Origin: Pelargonium nanum
Lineage: Eukaryota; Streptophyta; Magnoliopsida; Geraniales; Geraniaceae
Direction: 5' to 3'
NCBI GenBank assembly: GCA_036897485.1
Contig: JAYMTF010001154.1
Coordinates: 1 to 25,830, forward strand
DNA length: 25,830 nucleotides
Shown here: positions 1 through 10,600 of the stretch, piece after piece
How the letters are laid out: each line of letters starts with the position of its first letter
Position numbering within the stretch: the first letter of the stretch is position 1
Notes under the pieces: model-generated
What the model was told of the DNA's origin: nothing
Seen by the model: the letters and a program-made list of their open reading frames with translations, nothing else
Databases searched by the model: none
Position numbers and translations under genes: made by a program

Positions 1-1870
1 ATTGATGTCTGAGGGTTGGGATGGGAAGATGACTGGAGGGTGAGGCTTCCAATTGACAAGGTCCTTAGATGTGGAATGTGCCCATACTATGTTGCCCCAA
101 ACTACTCCTTTAGGGTTGTATTGGTAGAAGAGATGGTACACTCCCTTGTAAATCATGGGCCCTGCAGGAACGAAAGAGTTTTCGCGGTTTTTTAGCATAC
201 AATTCATGTAAACGAAAAAACGAAAGAAAAAGTGCTTTTATATAGTCCCTCTGTTGTTACGCTCGTTATGAAATGTATTCTATCTGTCATTTCGTTTTGA
301 TTTCATTATTGTTATCATTTGAACATGTGTGCAAATGAAAAAAAGTTTTCGCGGTTATTTTAGCATACAATACATGTAAACATAAAATGTGTTTCGATAT
401 AGTCTCTCTACTGTCATGTTTGCTGTGATTTACCTTCTGAAGTGTATTTTGTTTGTCATGTTGTTCCGGTTTACTGAATTTACTATTCATTTGAACATAC
501 GTGACACAATTAAGTGATACTATACAAAATGTAGATGAATAGTATTTGGATTCGTGAACGGTTTGGTGCATCAAGACGGAAGAGAGATTATATCGCTATA
601 AGATGTCAAGTTTTTAAATTAAAAGAAGAATATAAAAATGTATAGTATCATGTTTGTTATGATTAGCATTTGAACTAATTTCTATTTTTATTTGTACATA
701 TGATAGTTATTTTGTTATATTTACATTAGTGTTAAATCGTGATGACGTGACACAATATAGTAATAATATATAGAGTCAACGATGCGAAAAATATGTAGAT
801 TGTTGAAATTTTTTACTTCATGACCGATTTAGGGCATCAAGATGAATTAATTAGATAGTGACCAGCTAGATGCCAAGCTTTTACACTAAATGCAGACAAA
901 ATAGAAATCAAGAACTATATAAAATGTTTTGGAACTTTTTTTCAAACAAAATTTTTTATTTCATTTTTATTTTACTCCTTGTCTTCTTGTGAACCAATCG
1001 AACTATATATATATATACTATTATTTTAATCAACTTTGGTTAAAGGATTGATGCTTCCGAATATGAAGTGTTGATGCTTGATGTGATCTTGGAGATATCC
1101 AAGAACTCACAAGAATCAAGATTCACAATCCTTATAGAGTACATTTCAAGCAACTAATTAAGCTAAAACACACAAAGGTTGAATATAAGCTCAAGTTTTG
1201 TGTCTACAAATTTATTAAAACGAACATGAATGTTGATTCTTGACGTGCTGAATTCTCGTAAATTGGTTTATCAGTCTCAACCATGAACTCTCTTTTGTTG
1301 AGTTTTCTTTTCCAAGAAACAATTGGAGAGAGAGAGAGATTTTCATAAATTTAAAATGTTAAATCACGACGTGTCAAAGTTTTATGGTTTTAGCTGAATC
1401 TTAACCCTTAACTTTTGTGACAAAAAGAGAAGAGAAAGAGAGAGAGATGTGTCAAAGTTTTATAGTTTTAGCTGAGTTTTAACCATTAACTTTTGCGACA
1501 AAATGAGGAGAGAGAGAGAGAGCTAACCATTAGGATCTGCATATCCAAAGACAACACCAAGTTGATGATTCCATCATAGAACATGTCAACAACAACCACA
1601 CACAAAACAAAGTGTTAGAGCTAAAAACAAGAACAACACATAGAAACATCAAAAGTTGACCCCAAAAACCAAAAACAAACTACCATTGATCCAATTCTTG
1701 AGAGGTTGAAAGTGAAAACCAGTCCTATAAGGCTCTTTTCTCATGACATTGACAAAGGACTCATGATCAGAAGATTGAAGGTTTCTACAAATATCATGTG
1801 AAGCTTCAAGCTCAACAACAACATGACAAAAAAGGAAAGTGAAGAAGCAAAGAAGCTTTGTAATGGACAT
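1..1870 (-). CDS. Acid invertase (beta-fructofuranosidase, GH32), probably cell-wall type; 5' part only
   Basis: Hydrolyses sucrose or related fructosides, probably in the cell wall. Three exons are visible: 1684-1870 (62 codons plus 1 nt), 1528-1536 (9 nt) and 161-1, continuing off the left edge. Joined, they give 119 residues in one frame. Residues 1-23 are a hydrophobic signal peptide. Then comes the GH32 N-terminus, [14 protein letters not shown] followed by DPNG; Asp63 of NDPNG is the family's catalytic nucleophile. Exon 3 continues with YHLFYQYNP and WGNIVWAHS, both classic plant acid-invertase blocks. The introns are 1537-1683 and 162-1527, both GT-AG. The short pre-domain and signal peptide favour a cell-wall over a vacuolar enzyme, but fructan exohydrolases share this architecture and cannot be excluded without the C-terminal part. 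The start is the first in-frame ATG, directly before the signal peptide. Confidence 0.93.
178..506. repeat. Tandem duplication, period 167 bp, in invertase intron 2
   Basis: Two diverged head-to-tail copies, about 178-344 and 345-506. Both begin GTTTTCGCGGTT, continue TTTTAGCATACAAT and CATGTAAAC, and end near CATTTGAACATA/G. The array starts only 17 bp inside the intron from the exon 3 acceptor. A still more diverged repeat follows: 505-615 and about 745-885 share GTGACACAAT, GGCATCAAGA-like and AGATG(T/C)CAAG blocks. Confidence 0.8.
1371..1526. repeat. 78-bp tandem duplication with (GA)n next to the mini-exon
   Basis: Copies at about 1371-1448 and 1449-1526 both begin GTGTCAAAGTTTTAT, contain TTTTAGCTGA and TTAACTTTTG, and end in GA-rich runs. 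The second copy ends against the mini-exon donor, so on the transcribed strand intron 2 starts with GTTAG and then a CT-rich tract. Confidence 0.8.
1528..1536 (-). other. 9-nt mini-exon (exon 2) of the invertase gene
   Basis: On the minus strand the nine bases ATCCTAATG are preceded by CAG (1539-1537) and followed by GT (1527-1526). With the last G of exon 1 and the first GG of exon 3 they spell GAT CCT AAT GGG, that is Asp-Pro-Asn-Gly, which completes the NDPNG active-site motif. Plant acid invertases are known for this very small exon. The tract just downstream in intron 2 is CT-rich on the minus strand. Confidence 0.93.
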
Positions 1871-1932
1871 GGCTCTAGTTCTAGCTTGATGAAGAAGATG
1901 AGTTGTGAAGACTAATCAAAGTCCATTTTTTG

Positions 1933-1940
1933 TATTTATA
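1933..1940 (-). promoter_or_regulatory. TATA box of the invertase gene
   Basis: TATAAATA on the minus strand, 63-70 bp upstream of the ATG. It sits where a plant TATA box would give a leader of about 30-40 nt. Recognised by sequence and position only. Confidence 0.55.
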
Positions 1941-2597
1941 AGAGAAAATATTGTGTATTGTAGTGTTTGTTACAAGCATAAAAAAAAAAGAGGATATATA
2001 AAATTATTACAATTTACAAAAACTCTAGAGTATGACCTATTGCATGTTGTTGATGAGATTTGATTTTAAAAATAGGGTTAGCTAGAGAAAATTTAAAGAA
2101 TATTATCATATGAAGTCTCCTAGAAAAATGGGTTGTGAATTGTGATCATGTCTAAGTCAAAAGTCAAGCAATTTTGATCTATATGTATATAAATAACAAT
2201 ATCACAATCCAAGTTTTGGACCAATTAAGCAATATGATCACCATAATGAGACAATAGTTTTAAGAAGAAAAGGAAAAAGAAATGGGTTGGTGCTAGTGGC
2301 AAAAGATTTGCCTTTAGTCTTTTCATATATATCCTCGTTTTATTTGAAGTCACAAATTAATATTTTATTTTTTAAAAAATAAAAGATGACGAAAAAGAAG
2401 AGTTCACTACATAGGTCGGTGTTAATGGAAAAATGGTTCGATTTGAATCTTAACATATCCTCGTGTCGTGGATGGATGAGCCTCTACTCACCCTTTCTAT
2501 AATCAATTCATTTTTGGTACATCTGCGACTTATAATTTTTAGGCGGATTTTTATCTGCCTCTTGTAAGTTTATCTCTATATTGGTGTTTGTGCTAAT

Positions 2598-2857
2598 AAA
2601 TCGACGTGACAAAAGATTTTAAGCCATGTTATTGAAGTTTTGACTAATAGTATTAAAACAATATACTCGATGTTATTTCGGTACCAAGAAGTAGAAGTTA
2701 TGTATATTGTTTATAGAAGTAGAATGATGGATTTTGAGAAATCGACTTGACATAAGATTTTAAGCCATGTTACTGAAGTTTTGACTAATAGTATTAAAAC
2801 AATATACTTTGGTACTAAGAAGTAGAAGTTATATATGTAATTTATAGGAGTGGAATG
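2598..2857. repeat. Tandem duplication, period about 141 bp, intergenic
   Basis: Copies at about 2598-2738 and 2739-2857. Shared blocks include AATCGAC(G/T)TGACA, GATTTTAAGCCATGTTA, GAAGTTTTGACTAATAGTAT and AGAAGTAGAAGTTAT. Copy 2 has lost a short piece in the middle. An open frame over this stretch is a by-product of the repeat. Confidence 0.85.
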
Positions 2858-3775
2858 TGAAGAATGAGTTGAATTCAATGTACTTATTGCCCACATAGTT
2901 AAAGAATGAAAGAAAGGTTTAGTGTGTAATTAATGACTTATTTAAAAATTTTGTTGTCAATAACAAAAAACTAATGAGAAAGTGTGTAATATTAAAGATA
3001 AATACCCTAAAAATGGCATGAAAAAATATATATATTTCGAAAGGAACACTTAACATGTTATTAGCAACATTTAACATGCAATCCGGCTCTGTGTTAAAAA
3101 AACATGCAATAGCGCTACCGTCATGGAGCTATGAACTCAACCTTACAACGATTGTAAAAGAAAAACTAGTAATTGTTTGGCCGCAAACATTGGTACAATT
3201 TATTAATAATTAAATGGTAACAAAATTAGTAGAGTTTTCACATTAATAACTATCAAGATATACGTTTCAAATTTCTTAACTCTCATTCTCAAACGTCAAA
3301 TATATGAATCTTCTATTATAAAATGTTATTTTTTAGTCTCAAACAAGATAATTTAACATTTTTGAGTAAACTGACTCGTGTTGCCACACTAACTCATGAA
3401 TAATAGATCTGAAAAGGCACGCCCTATTTGTTATATACTTTAGTTGACTTGACACCCAAGCCATGTGTGGTCTAAAAAAATTAAACTATTAATTTTCTTA
3501 TCATTTTCCTATAAAAATTATGTACAATATCTTCTCACCAATTAAATTGTCCCACGTTCCAAAACTGAAAAGTTGTCACAATCTAGGTCTATTTCAATAA
3601 ATAAATAAAATAATTGGGTTGACTTAAATTTATGGTAACTTCCATAGGTAGATCTCTTCTAAAAGAAATTAAATACCTATATATTATATTGTTTTAAAAA
3701 AAATTGTATGCATGTTGTATAAAAAAAAATTGTATGCATGTGAGTTTTCAGTAAGATGCATAAAATTAAATACTC

Positions 3776-3945
3776 ATAAATTCATGTGGTGACCACCTAA
3801 TTAAATTATTTTTATATATAATATTATTTTGGGAACAATCAATTTTTTATTTATTTAAATTCACGCGGTAACCATTTAAATAGGTGGTAACCATTTAAAT
3901 AATGATATTACATAAATTCATGGGGTGACCACCTAATTAAATTAA
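3776..3945. repeat. Cluster of short GGTGACCACC-type repeats
   Basis: A 30-bp unit around TAAATTCATG(T/G)GGTGACCACC, followed by TAATTAAATTA, occurs near 3778 and 3912. Between them lie two shorter, diverged GGTAACCATTTAAATA units. The GGTGACCACC core is self-complementary. Function unknown; probably remnants of a small element. Confidence 0.6.
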
Positions 3946-4010
3946 TTTTTTCCTCTACTTTTTAAAAACTCACCCAATTAATTCTCATACTTTTTTATCA
4001 GTCGAGCAAA

Positions 4011-4032
4011 AATTATTATTATTATTATTATT
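4011..4032. repeat. (ATT)n microsatellite
   Basis: About seven perfect ATT units in intergenic DNA upstream of BGAL17. Confidence 0.8.
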
Positions 4033-4120
4033 TGATTTAAAGCTAAAATTATTTTTTATTACAATTGAAATTTGATGTACTTTCTAATAAAGTAATTTTC
4101 TGAATTGATTCAAGAAAATA

Positions 4121-4311
4121 TGGGCCGACTGGAGAGCCCATATAATAACTCAGTGGGCCCACTTCAAGCCCATTCACATAAACAGCCCCAAAATTGGTCT
4201 AAACTGGCCCAAACCATCAAATTGGATAAAACGGTGCGTTTTGTTCTCTTGCTTGAAGTCAAATAGCTTATACCACCACCTACCAATCCACAAAAGAAAA
4301 TTTCCAATTTA
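4121..4311 (+). promoter_or_regulatory. Site II-type GGCCCA cluster and AAAACGGTGCGTTTT palindrome upstream of BGAL17
   Basis: GTGGGCCCAC (4153-4162), AAGCCCATT (about 4165) and TGGCCCAA (4205-4212) are TGGGCC/TGGGCT-type elements that drive many housekeeping plant genes. AAAACG-GTG-CGTTTT (4228-4242) is a perfect inverted repeat with a 3-bp spacer. No TATA box is obvious. Assignment to BGAL17 is by position; the MITE-like repeat lies between. Confidence 0.5.
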
Positions 4312-4610
4312 GTACATGAGCTATCCAAAATTTGACGATTTAGTCCCTGAATTATCAATCGGGTCAATTTAATAAATGTTTTCAGAAATCATGTCAAATT
4401 TATGGACGAAATCTATTAGTTCCTGCTTACCTGTAATATTTTATTTGATCGACTCCGTACATGAATTTGACAGGATATACTGATTTGACCAGGGTTCTGA
4501 AAAGATTTTGATAAATTGACACGATTGGGTAATCTCGGGACGAATTCGACTCGATCGGACTAAATCGACACGTTTTGTACAGTTCGGGACTAAATTAGAC
4601 ACTTTTCCGT
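4312..4610. mobile_element. MITE-like dispersed repeat with inverted ends
   Basis: Near the left end is TTTAGTCCCTGA (4339-4350); near the right end is its near-complement TTCGGGACTAAA (4583-4594). The interior is built from degenerate AAATTGAC / GGGACTAAAT phrases. Such 'TTTAGTCCCTGAA ... GGGACTAAAT' repeats are common in plant intergenic DNA. No transposase and no clear target-site duplication was seen, so the class is inferred. Confidence 0.45.
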
Positions 4611-4695
4611 CCAGAAACGACCAAATGTGTACGGACAAAAGAACATTGAAGAGCATTGAAGCTCAGTGTGAAGCTCAAGCTCCAAATTCGCAGCA

Positions 4696-7600
4696 ATGGA
4701 AGCAAGATTAAGCTCCAAAATGACCTTCTTCTTCTTCGTTTTGGCCTCTGCCATTGTTTTCAGTGCTTTCTCCTCTCACTCCGATCACCGTAGCCACAAT
4801 CGTCATCTTCATCTTCATCGCCACAAGAAGGTAGTTCGTTTCTCTCTCTCTAGATCCATGATTCTTCTGGAATTGAGTGGTTGTGGACGTTCTTGTTGGT
4901 TTGGTTATGTATTTGAGCATTGATTCGGTTCTGAGTGTTCGGTTGTTTTGAATTTTGGATAGTAAGTGAATTTATGTTTGTTTGTGTAAGCATCTAGAAA
5001 TGTGTTGCTCTTTTGGATTTTGGTTTGGTATTGGAGCATTGATTCTTTTTATTAATGTTTGTTTGTTTTGAATTTTGTGAGAAATTGAGGAATAGAAAGT
5101 GAATTTGTGTGTGTTTGTGTAAGCATTATACTCTGTTTGGAAAAAAATTATTTGAATTTGAGTCAATTGTTCATTGATCCTCAAGCATTCTCTTCCTCGC
5201 CACATGAAGGTAGTTCGTTTCTCTCTCTAGATTCGTGATTCTTCTAGGATCGTGTTTCTGTGGACGGACGTGCATGTTTTTTGTTGAATTTTTGGTTTGG
5301 TTATGTGTTGGAGCATTGATTCGATTTTGAGAGTTCAGTAGTTTTGAATTTTGTGGGAAAAAAAGTGAATTTGTGTAAGCATTATGCTCTGCTTGGTTGG
5401 TGAAAGAAATGAGGAGAAAATGTTCTCACCCACGCCGTTGCTTCTGCGGTAACAAATATCTGTCAGTCTTCTTTAAAATGGAGTTCAGTTTTGACCAATC
5501 AGGCACTAGAGCTAGAGGAATCTTCTCTGATTTGACCAAATGAAAGTGTTATGTAACTTATGTTCTGGCGTGATACTTGATTTCTGAACACAAGTTTATG
5601 CATTGATGTAACTGTGTTGGTTCAGATGATTTATTGCTTGCTGATTTAGATCTCAATATGGGATTTATCGGCGCTAAGAGTTTCATTTTCCTTTCTGATG
5701 GATGATTAGTTGTTTTATTGTACCAGGTAAATGCTCATAAGTTCGAGATTGCCGATGACTTGTTCTGGAAAGATGGCCAACCTTTCCAGATTATTGGCGG
5801 TGATTTGCACTATTTCAGGGTTCTTCCTGAGGTACGTCTCTTCCCTAAACCACTGGCATTGTTAGGAAATAATTTTTTGGGTTTTAACAGCTCACTAAAT
5901 TTATTGCATAAATGGCTTATGTTAGCTTGTTGTAAAAGAGATATTTTGGTAGTCCATAAGATATGAGATAGAATTGATAACATAAAGGAAATTGGCTCAT
6001 GTAATTCAATATTCACTTTGGTATAGGTAATCGATAGAAGTTCCTCTAGATTTAGGCAGTGTTAATATATCTCACGTCGAAAGAATGTGAAGTCAATTGC
6101 CACTTGATATCAACTTAAGCTTATGGGTCATGGGTCATGGTATTGGAGCTAGTTTGGTTTGGGCCTAGTGACCCATTTTTGCCTCCCTTCTTGGTCCACG
6201 TGCAGGATCCGTTGTGTTATCCGGCCTGCACGTGATCGAAAGAATGCGAAGTCAATTGCCACTTGATATGGTGTTATTATATTTATATCTTGTTGATCAA
6301 TCTGACTGCTTTACATCATGCATGTACTGATTGAAGATTCACCACTCTGATACTGGAATTTGGTGTGTATTATTTATGGATGCAGTATTGGGAAGATAGG
6401 TTGCTAAGAGCAAAGGCATTGGGTTTGAATACCATTCAAACTTATGTCCCTTGGAATCTGCATGAACCACAGCCTGGGAAGCTGGTTTTTGACGGTATTG
6501 CTGATATTGTATCATTTCTAAAACTCTGCCAGAAGATGGATCTGCTTGTTATGCTTCGAGCTGGACCTTATATCTGTGGAGGTTGGCCATAACTATCTCA
6601 TGATGGAGATTCAGAATTTACTGTTATACTTTGTGAAATATGCAGCATGAGTGTCTAGGTGAAGTATCCATATAAAATTTTGAATCCTGCCTGCCACATA
6701 TATAACATTCAAATTTATCATTTTACTCCCACATTTGATTTGGGTTCCCTGAAAAGAAGAAAAATACATTTGTTTCTACTCTTTATCAGTCTCAATGTTT
6801 CCAGAACGATCTTTTTACTAATTTAAGTTGCGACTTATCCGTCCTGTATAAGAGTACGCACATTGTATGTTGTCTCTTTCTGTATGGTGTAACTTTTTAT
6901 TGCATTAGTCATTAGTTTCTGATCTACTGTAATATGTGGTACTGTTGAAAAGGATACTTTTTTCTTTTTTCTTTTTGCAGAGTGGGATTTGGGGGGTTTC
7001 CCTGCTTGGTTGCTTGCTATTGAACCATCTCTCAAATTGAGATCATCTGATCCTGCTTTCCTACAATTGGTACTTTCTTATGGTGTGATTTAGGACTATC
7101 AGAAGAATCACTTAATATGTAAAAGATTGCTACTCTGCATTTCTATTATGCTTTCTGAGTTAGCCTCGGTTGCATAACTAATGATGTTTGTGTCAGAAAT
7201 CAGAATTTATATTTGATTGTTCAATGTTGGGTAAGGTAACTTTAGGAGGATAAATGTAACTGTAGCTAGAAACTATTCCTTTGACCCATTAATGTATCTC
7301 ACATTGAAATAATGTGAAGATTGTTGCCATTTGATTTACAAGTTGGGCCCTCCACCTATCACCTTAAGCTTTTGGGTTGAAGTCAAGTTTAATAGAACCT
7401 AACCTGCTTTGCATCTTATTTCCAGTGTGTACGGTTTTGATCTCAACATGGACCGGTATTTTTATTGTAAATGCTTACAGGTTGATAGATGGTGGGGAAT
7501 TCTCCTCCCAAAGGTGGCTCCACTTTTTTATGAAAATGGAGGTCCCATTATAATGGTTCAGGTATTTGATTTTGCAACCTTTGTCTCATTATACTACAAA

Positions 7601-10600
7601 ACTAAGCTTTGGATATAGAACACCAGAAACAAATTTCCAATTTTCATAACTTTGTACCAATTTTTGTTAGACTAGATATAGGTTCTTGGTTTTCCAGGTA
7701 GATGAATGCTTTCTAAAGTAAAATCACCCTTTAACAATATCTTTTGACAACCAACAAACTCACAAAATAATACTTTTGGGTTATTACACCTCAAATTGTT
7801 GAACTTTGTACTTTCAAGTTTAAATCTTAGTAATGTTGCACCTAATGTATCTTTTGACAGATCGAAAATGAATATGGTTCATATGGAGATGACAAACCTT
7901 ATCTTCACCATCTGGTCAAATTAGCTAGAAGACAGCTCGGGGACAATGTAATTCTGTAAGAGCTTCTTACTCTCCAACCTCTATTCATGATTTTGTAAGG
8001 ATATTTTACCTCATCTAAATAATATGGTTGTGTCATAGAACTGTAGTTCATGTTGTTGACCTGACATCATTTCAACTGCATCTGCAGCTATTAGGAGTTT
8101 ACTTATTGCTACATTATTATAATTCACGTTTCAGGCTAACTATATGAATTTAAGCTGCTTTCACATATTTTCTTGTTTACTGTTCTGTCAACATTGGTGC
8201 AACTGTATGCTTCAATTGCAATTTTCCTTTGTTTATTATTCTTAAGTGACTGCATCTGAAATTCAACCTCCCCCCAATTCAGATACACAACAGATGGTGG
8301 TTCTAGGGAAACTCTTGAGAGAGGAACCATCAAAGGAGACACTGTTTTTTCAGGTAATGCTCAAGATTAATTATTGCTTTGAGTTATAAACAGAGAGAAT
8401 ATATATATATATATATTTCTTTGATGCCAGAAGTGGACATCAGTCTTTCAAATTTGCTCATTGTTAGAGTTCCTTTATCCATTCAATTAATGGTACATAT
8501 GTATTTTGTTGCAAGTGAATTATAACACTAACCTCGGTCACCCTTACCATGTGGAATGACAAATGAGTATCATATACTCTCTAGTTATCCAGGCCTTCAC
8601 TTGTAGCATTGTATTATATAAGAAAAAACGATTTGATGTCAATAATTAATCAATGTTGGAGCAAGATTACAGATCATCATTGTGTTGTATATTGCTTTAC
8701 GATATCAAATGGTTCTTTGTATGTAGCTGTTGACTTTTCGACTGGTGACGAGCCTTGGCCAATATTTGAGTTGCAAAAAGAGTTCAATGCCCCAGGAAAA
8801 TCACCACCACTATCTGCGTAGGTGTTATGTTTTCGTATATCAAATCTAGTGATTAGTTTAAGTGCTTATATTTTGTTGTTGTTTCAGGGAGTTCTATACA
8901 GGTTGGCTTACACACTGGGGAGAGAGAATCGCTACGACTGATGCTGATTATACCGCATCATTCTTGAAGAAAGTTTTATCACGAAATGGTTCTGCTGTGC
9001 TTTATGTACGTAAAATATAATTTTTTTTTTTACAAATTACAAGTGGTCATTGGGAATATGCAAGGAAATCTTATGCTTTAAAACTTGTGAATTTCCAGAT
9101 GGCACACGGTGGAACAAACTTTGGATTCTATAACGGAGCAAATACTGGTGCAAATGAGTTTGATTACAAACCCGATCTTACTTCATATGATTACGTGAGA
9201 AAAATTTAGAATTCTATATTGTAATTGTATAAGCATTCTACTTTTACTAATGATTTTTTTTTTAAAACAGGATGCACCAATTAGGGAATCTGGTGATGTG
9301 GATAATGCAAAATTTGAAGGTATAATCGTATATCTCATTCTTCGTAGTTGCTATATAATTTGGATCTTCTTAGAAATTCTATTATATGATTACCTAAAGA
9401 ATAATACAGATCGGAATACCAAAATTTGTGGGCCAATGATAGTTTATCGACCCTTGTTGTCTAGAAAGTTACATTCATCCAACGTGATCTCTTTTTGATT
9501 ATGGACTTCTTTCAGCTCTCCGTCGAGTTATAAAACAATACGCCAAAGCTCCTCTTCCCTCTGTTCCATCCAGTAAAGAGAAGACGGGATATGGACTTAT
9601 CCAATTACGGAGAACCGCATATTTGTTTGATTTACTTCATATGATAGATGAGAAGTATGTGTCTGAATACAAGAACCCAATCTCAATGGAGTCTGCGGGA
9701 CAGGTTTTCTTTCTTATCTCGTGTCACACTTGAGTTTATTGCTTCTTCTTTTTTTATCAGCGAAGATTAGTATTATGATATAAAGACGTAAATTTCCGAG
9801 GAAAGATAAGCCATAGAAGATGTGGTGTCTGTTACAATAACAGCTCAAGAAAGTAACTTAAAAAACTTACAAGATTGCTGAACATATATCTTTCTGGACA
9901 TCTATGTTTTTCATATACAGATGTTTGGATTTGTAGTATACGTTTCAGAATACTCTCCGAAGGACGACGGAAGCAATTTATATATACCAAAGGTATTGCC
10001 TATAAAACCCTCACTGAATGTCTTATCTTGTAAAATTTCTATATTGATAGTTCAATAACATTTCAATTAATAGATTCAAGGTTTCACTTAAACCTTTTTG
10101 TTTGTTCATTATATTTTAGAAGTTTAAAAAGTCAATCACAATCTCAGGACTTAGCTGCTCTAATTATTAATTTATTATTGATTGCAGGTGCATGACAGAG
10201 CTCTTGTATTTATTTCATGCTCTTCCAAAGATAATGGCGACAGTAGACCTGTATATGTTGGCCAGATAGAACGATGGTCAAACTCAAATCAAACACTCGA
10301 CCTTCCTACCACAAAATGCCGTGCCAATATCAGCTTATTTGTCTTGGTACACGTCTCTCTTTTTTCTCGTTCCATTAAGTTCATGTTGGGATTTCTGTTT
10401 ATCTTTGCCAGTCAATTCTATAAAAATTGATGATGTATTTGAATAAAATATGCTGTGGCCGTTTTAGCAAAGATTAGTATCGTGATTTCGCTATGCACTC
10501 ACTATATCGAACTTCAATTTTATCGTTATCGTCCAACATGTTTTAGCTTAATTGTTTTGTACACTTTTAAGTTTTGAATTTGTACACTATTGTTCTAAAT

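Larger units (their letters stand above)
1871..4120. other. AT-rich intergenic region, no gene seen
   Basis: Between the invertase start and the BGAL17 promoter I see no coding potential. The open frames here are short and lack family motifs. The near end is invertase promoter. The rest holds homopolymer runs, the repeats listed separately, and a small possible hairpin near 2542-2563 (AGGCGGAT against ATCTGCCT). Confidence 0.6.

Noticed and set aside
4441-4656. Minus-strand frame of 71 codons upstream of BGAL17.
   Set aside because: It lies wholly in the MITE-like repeat and shows no motif.
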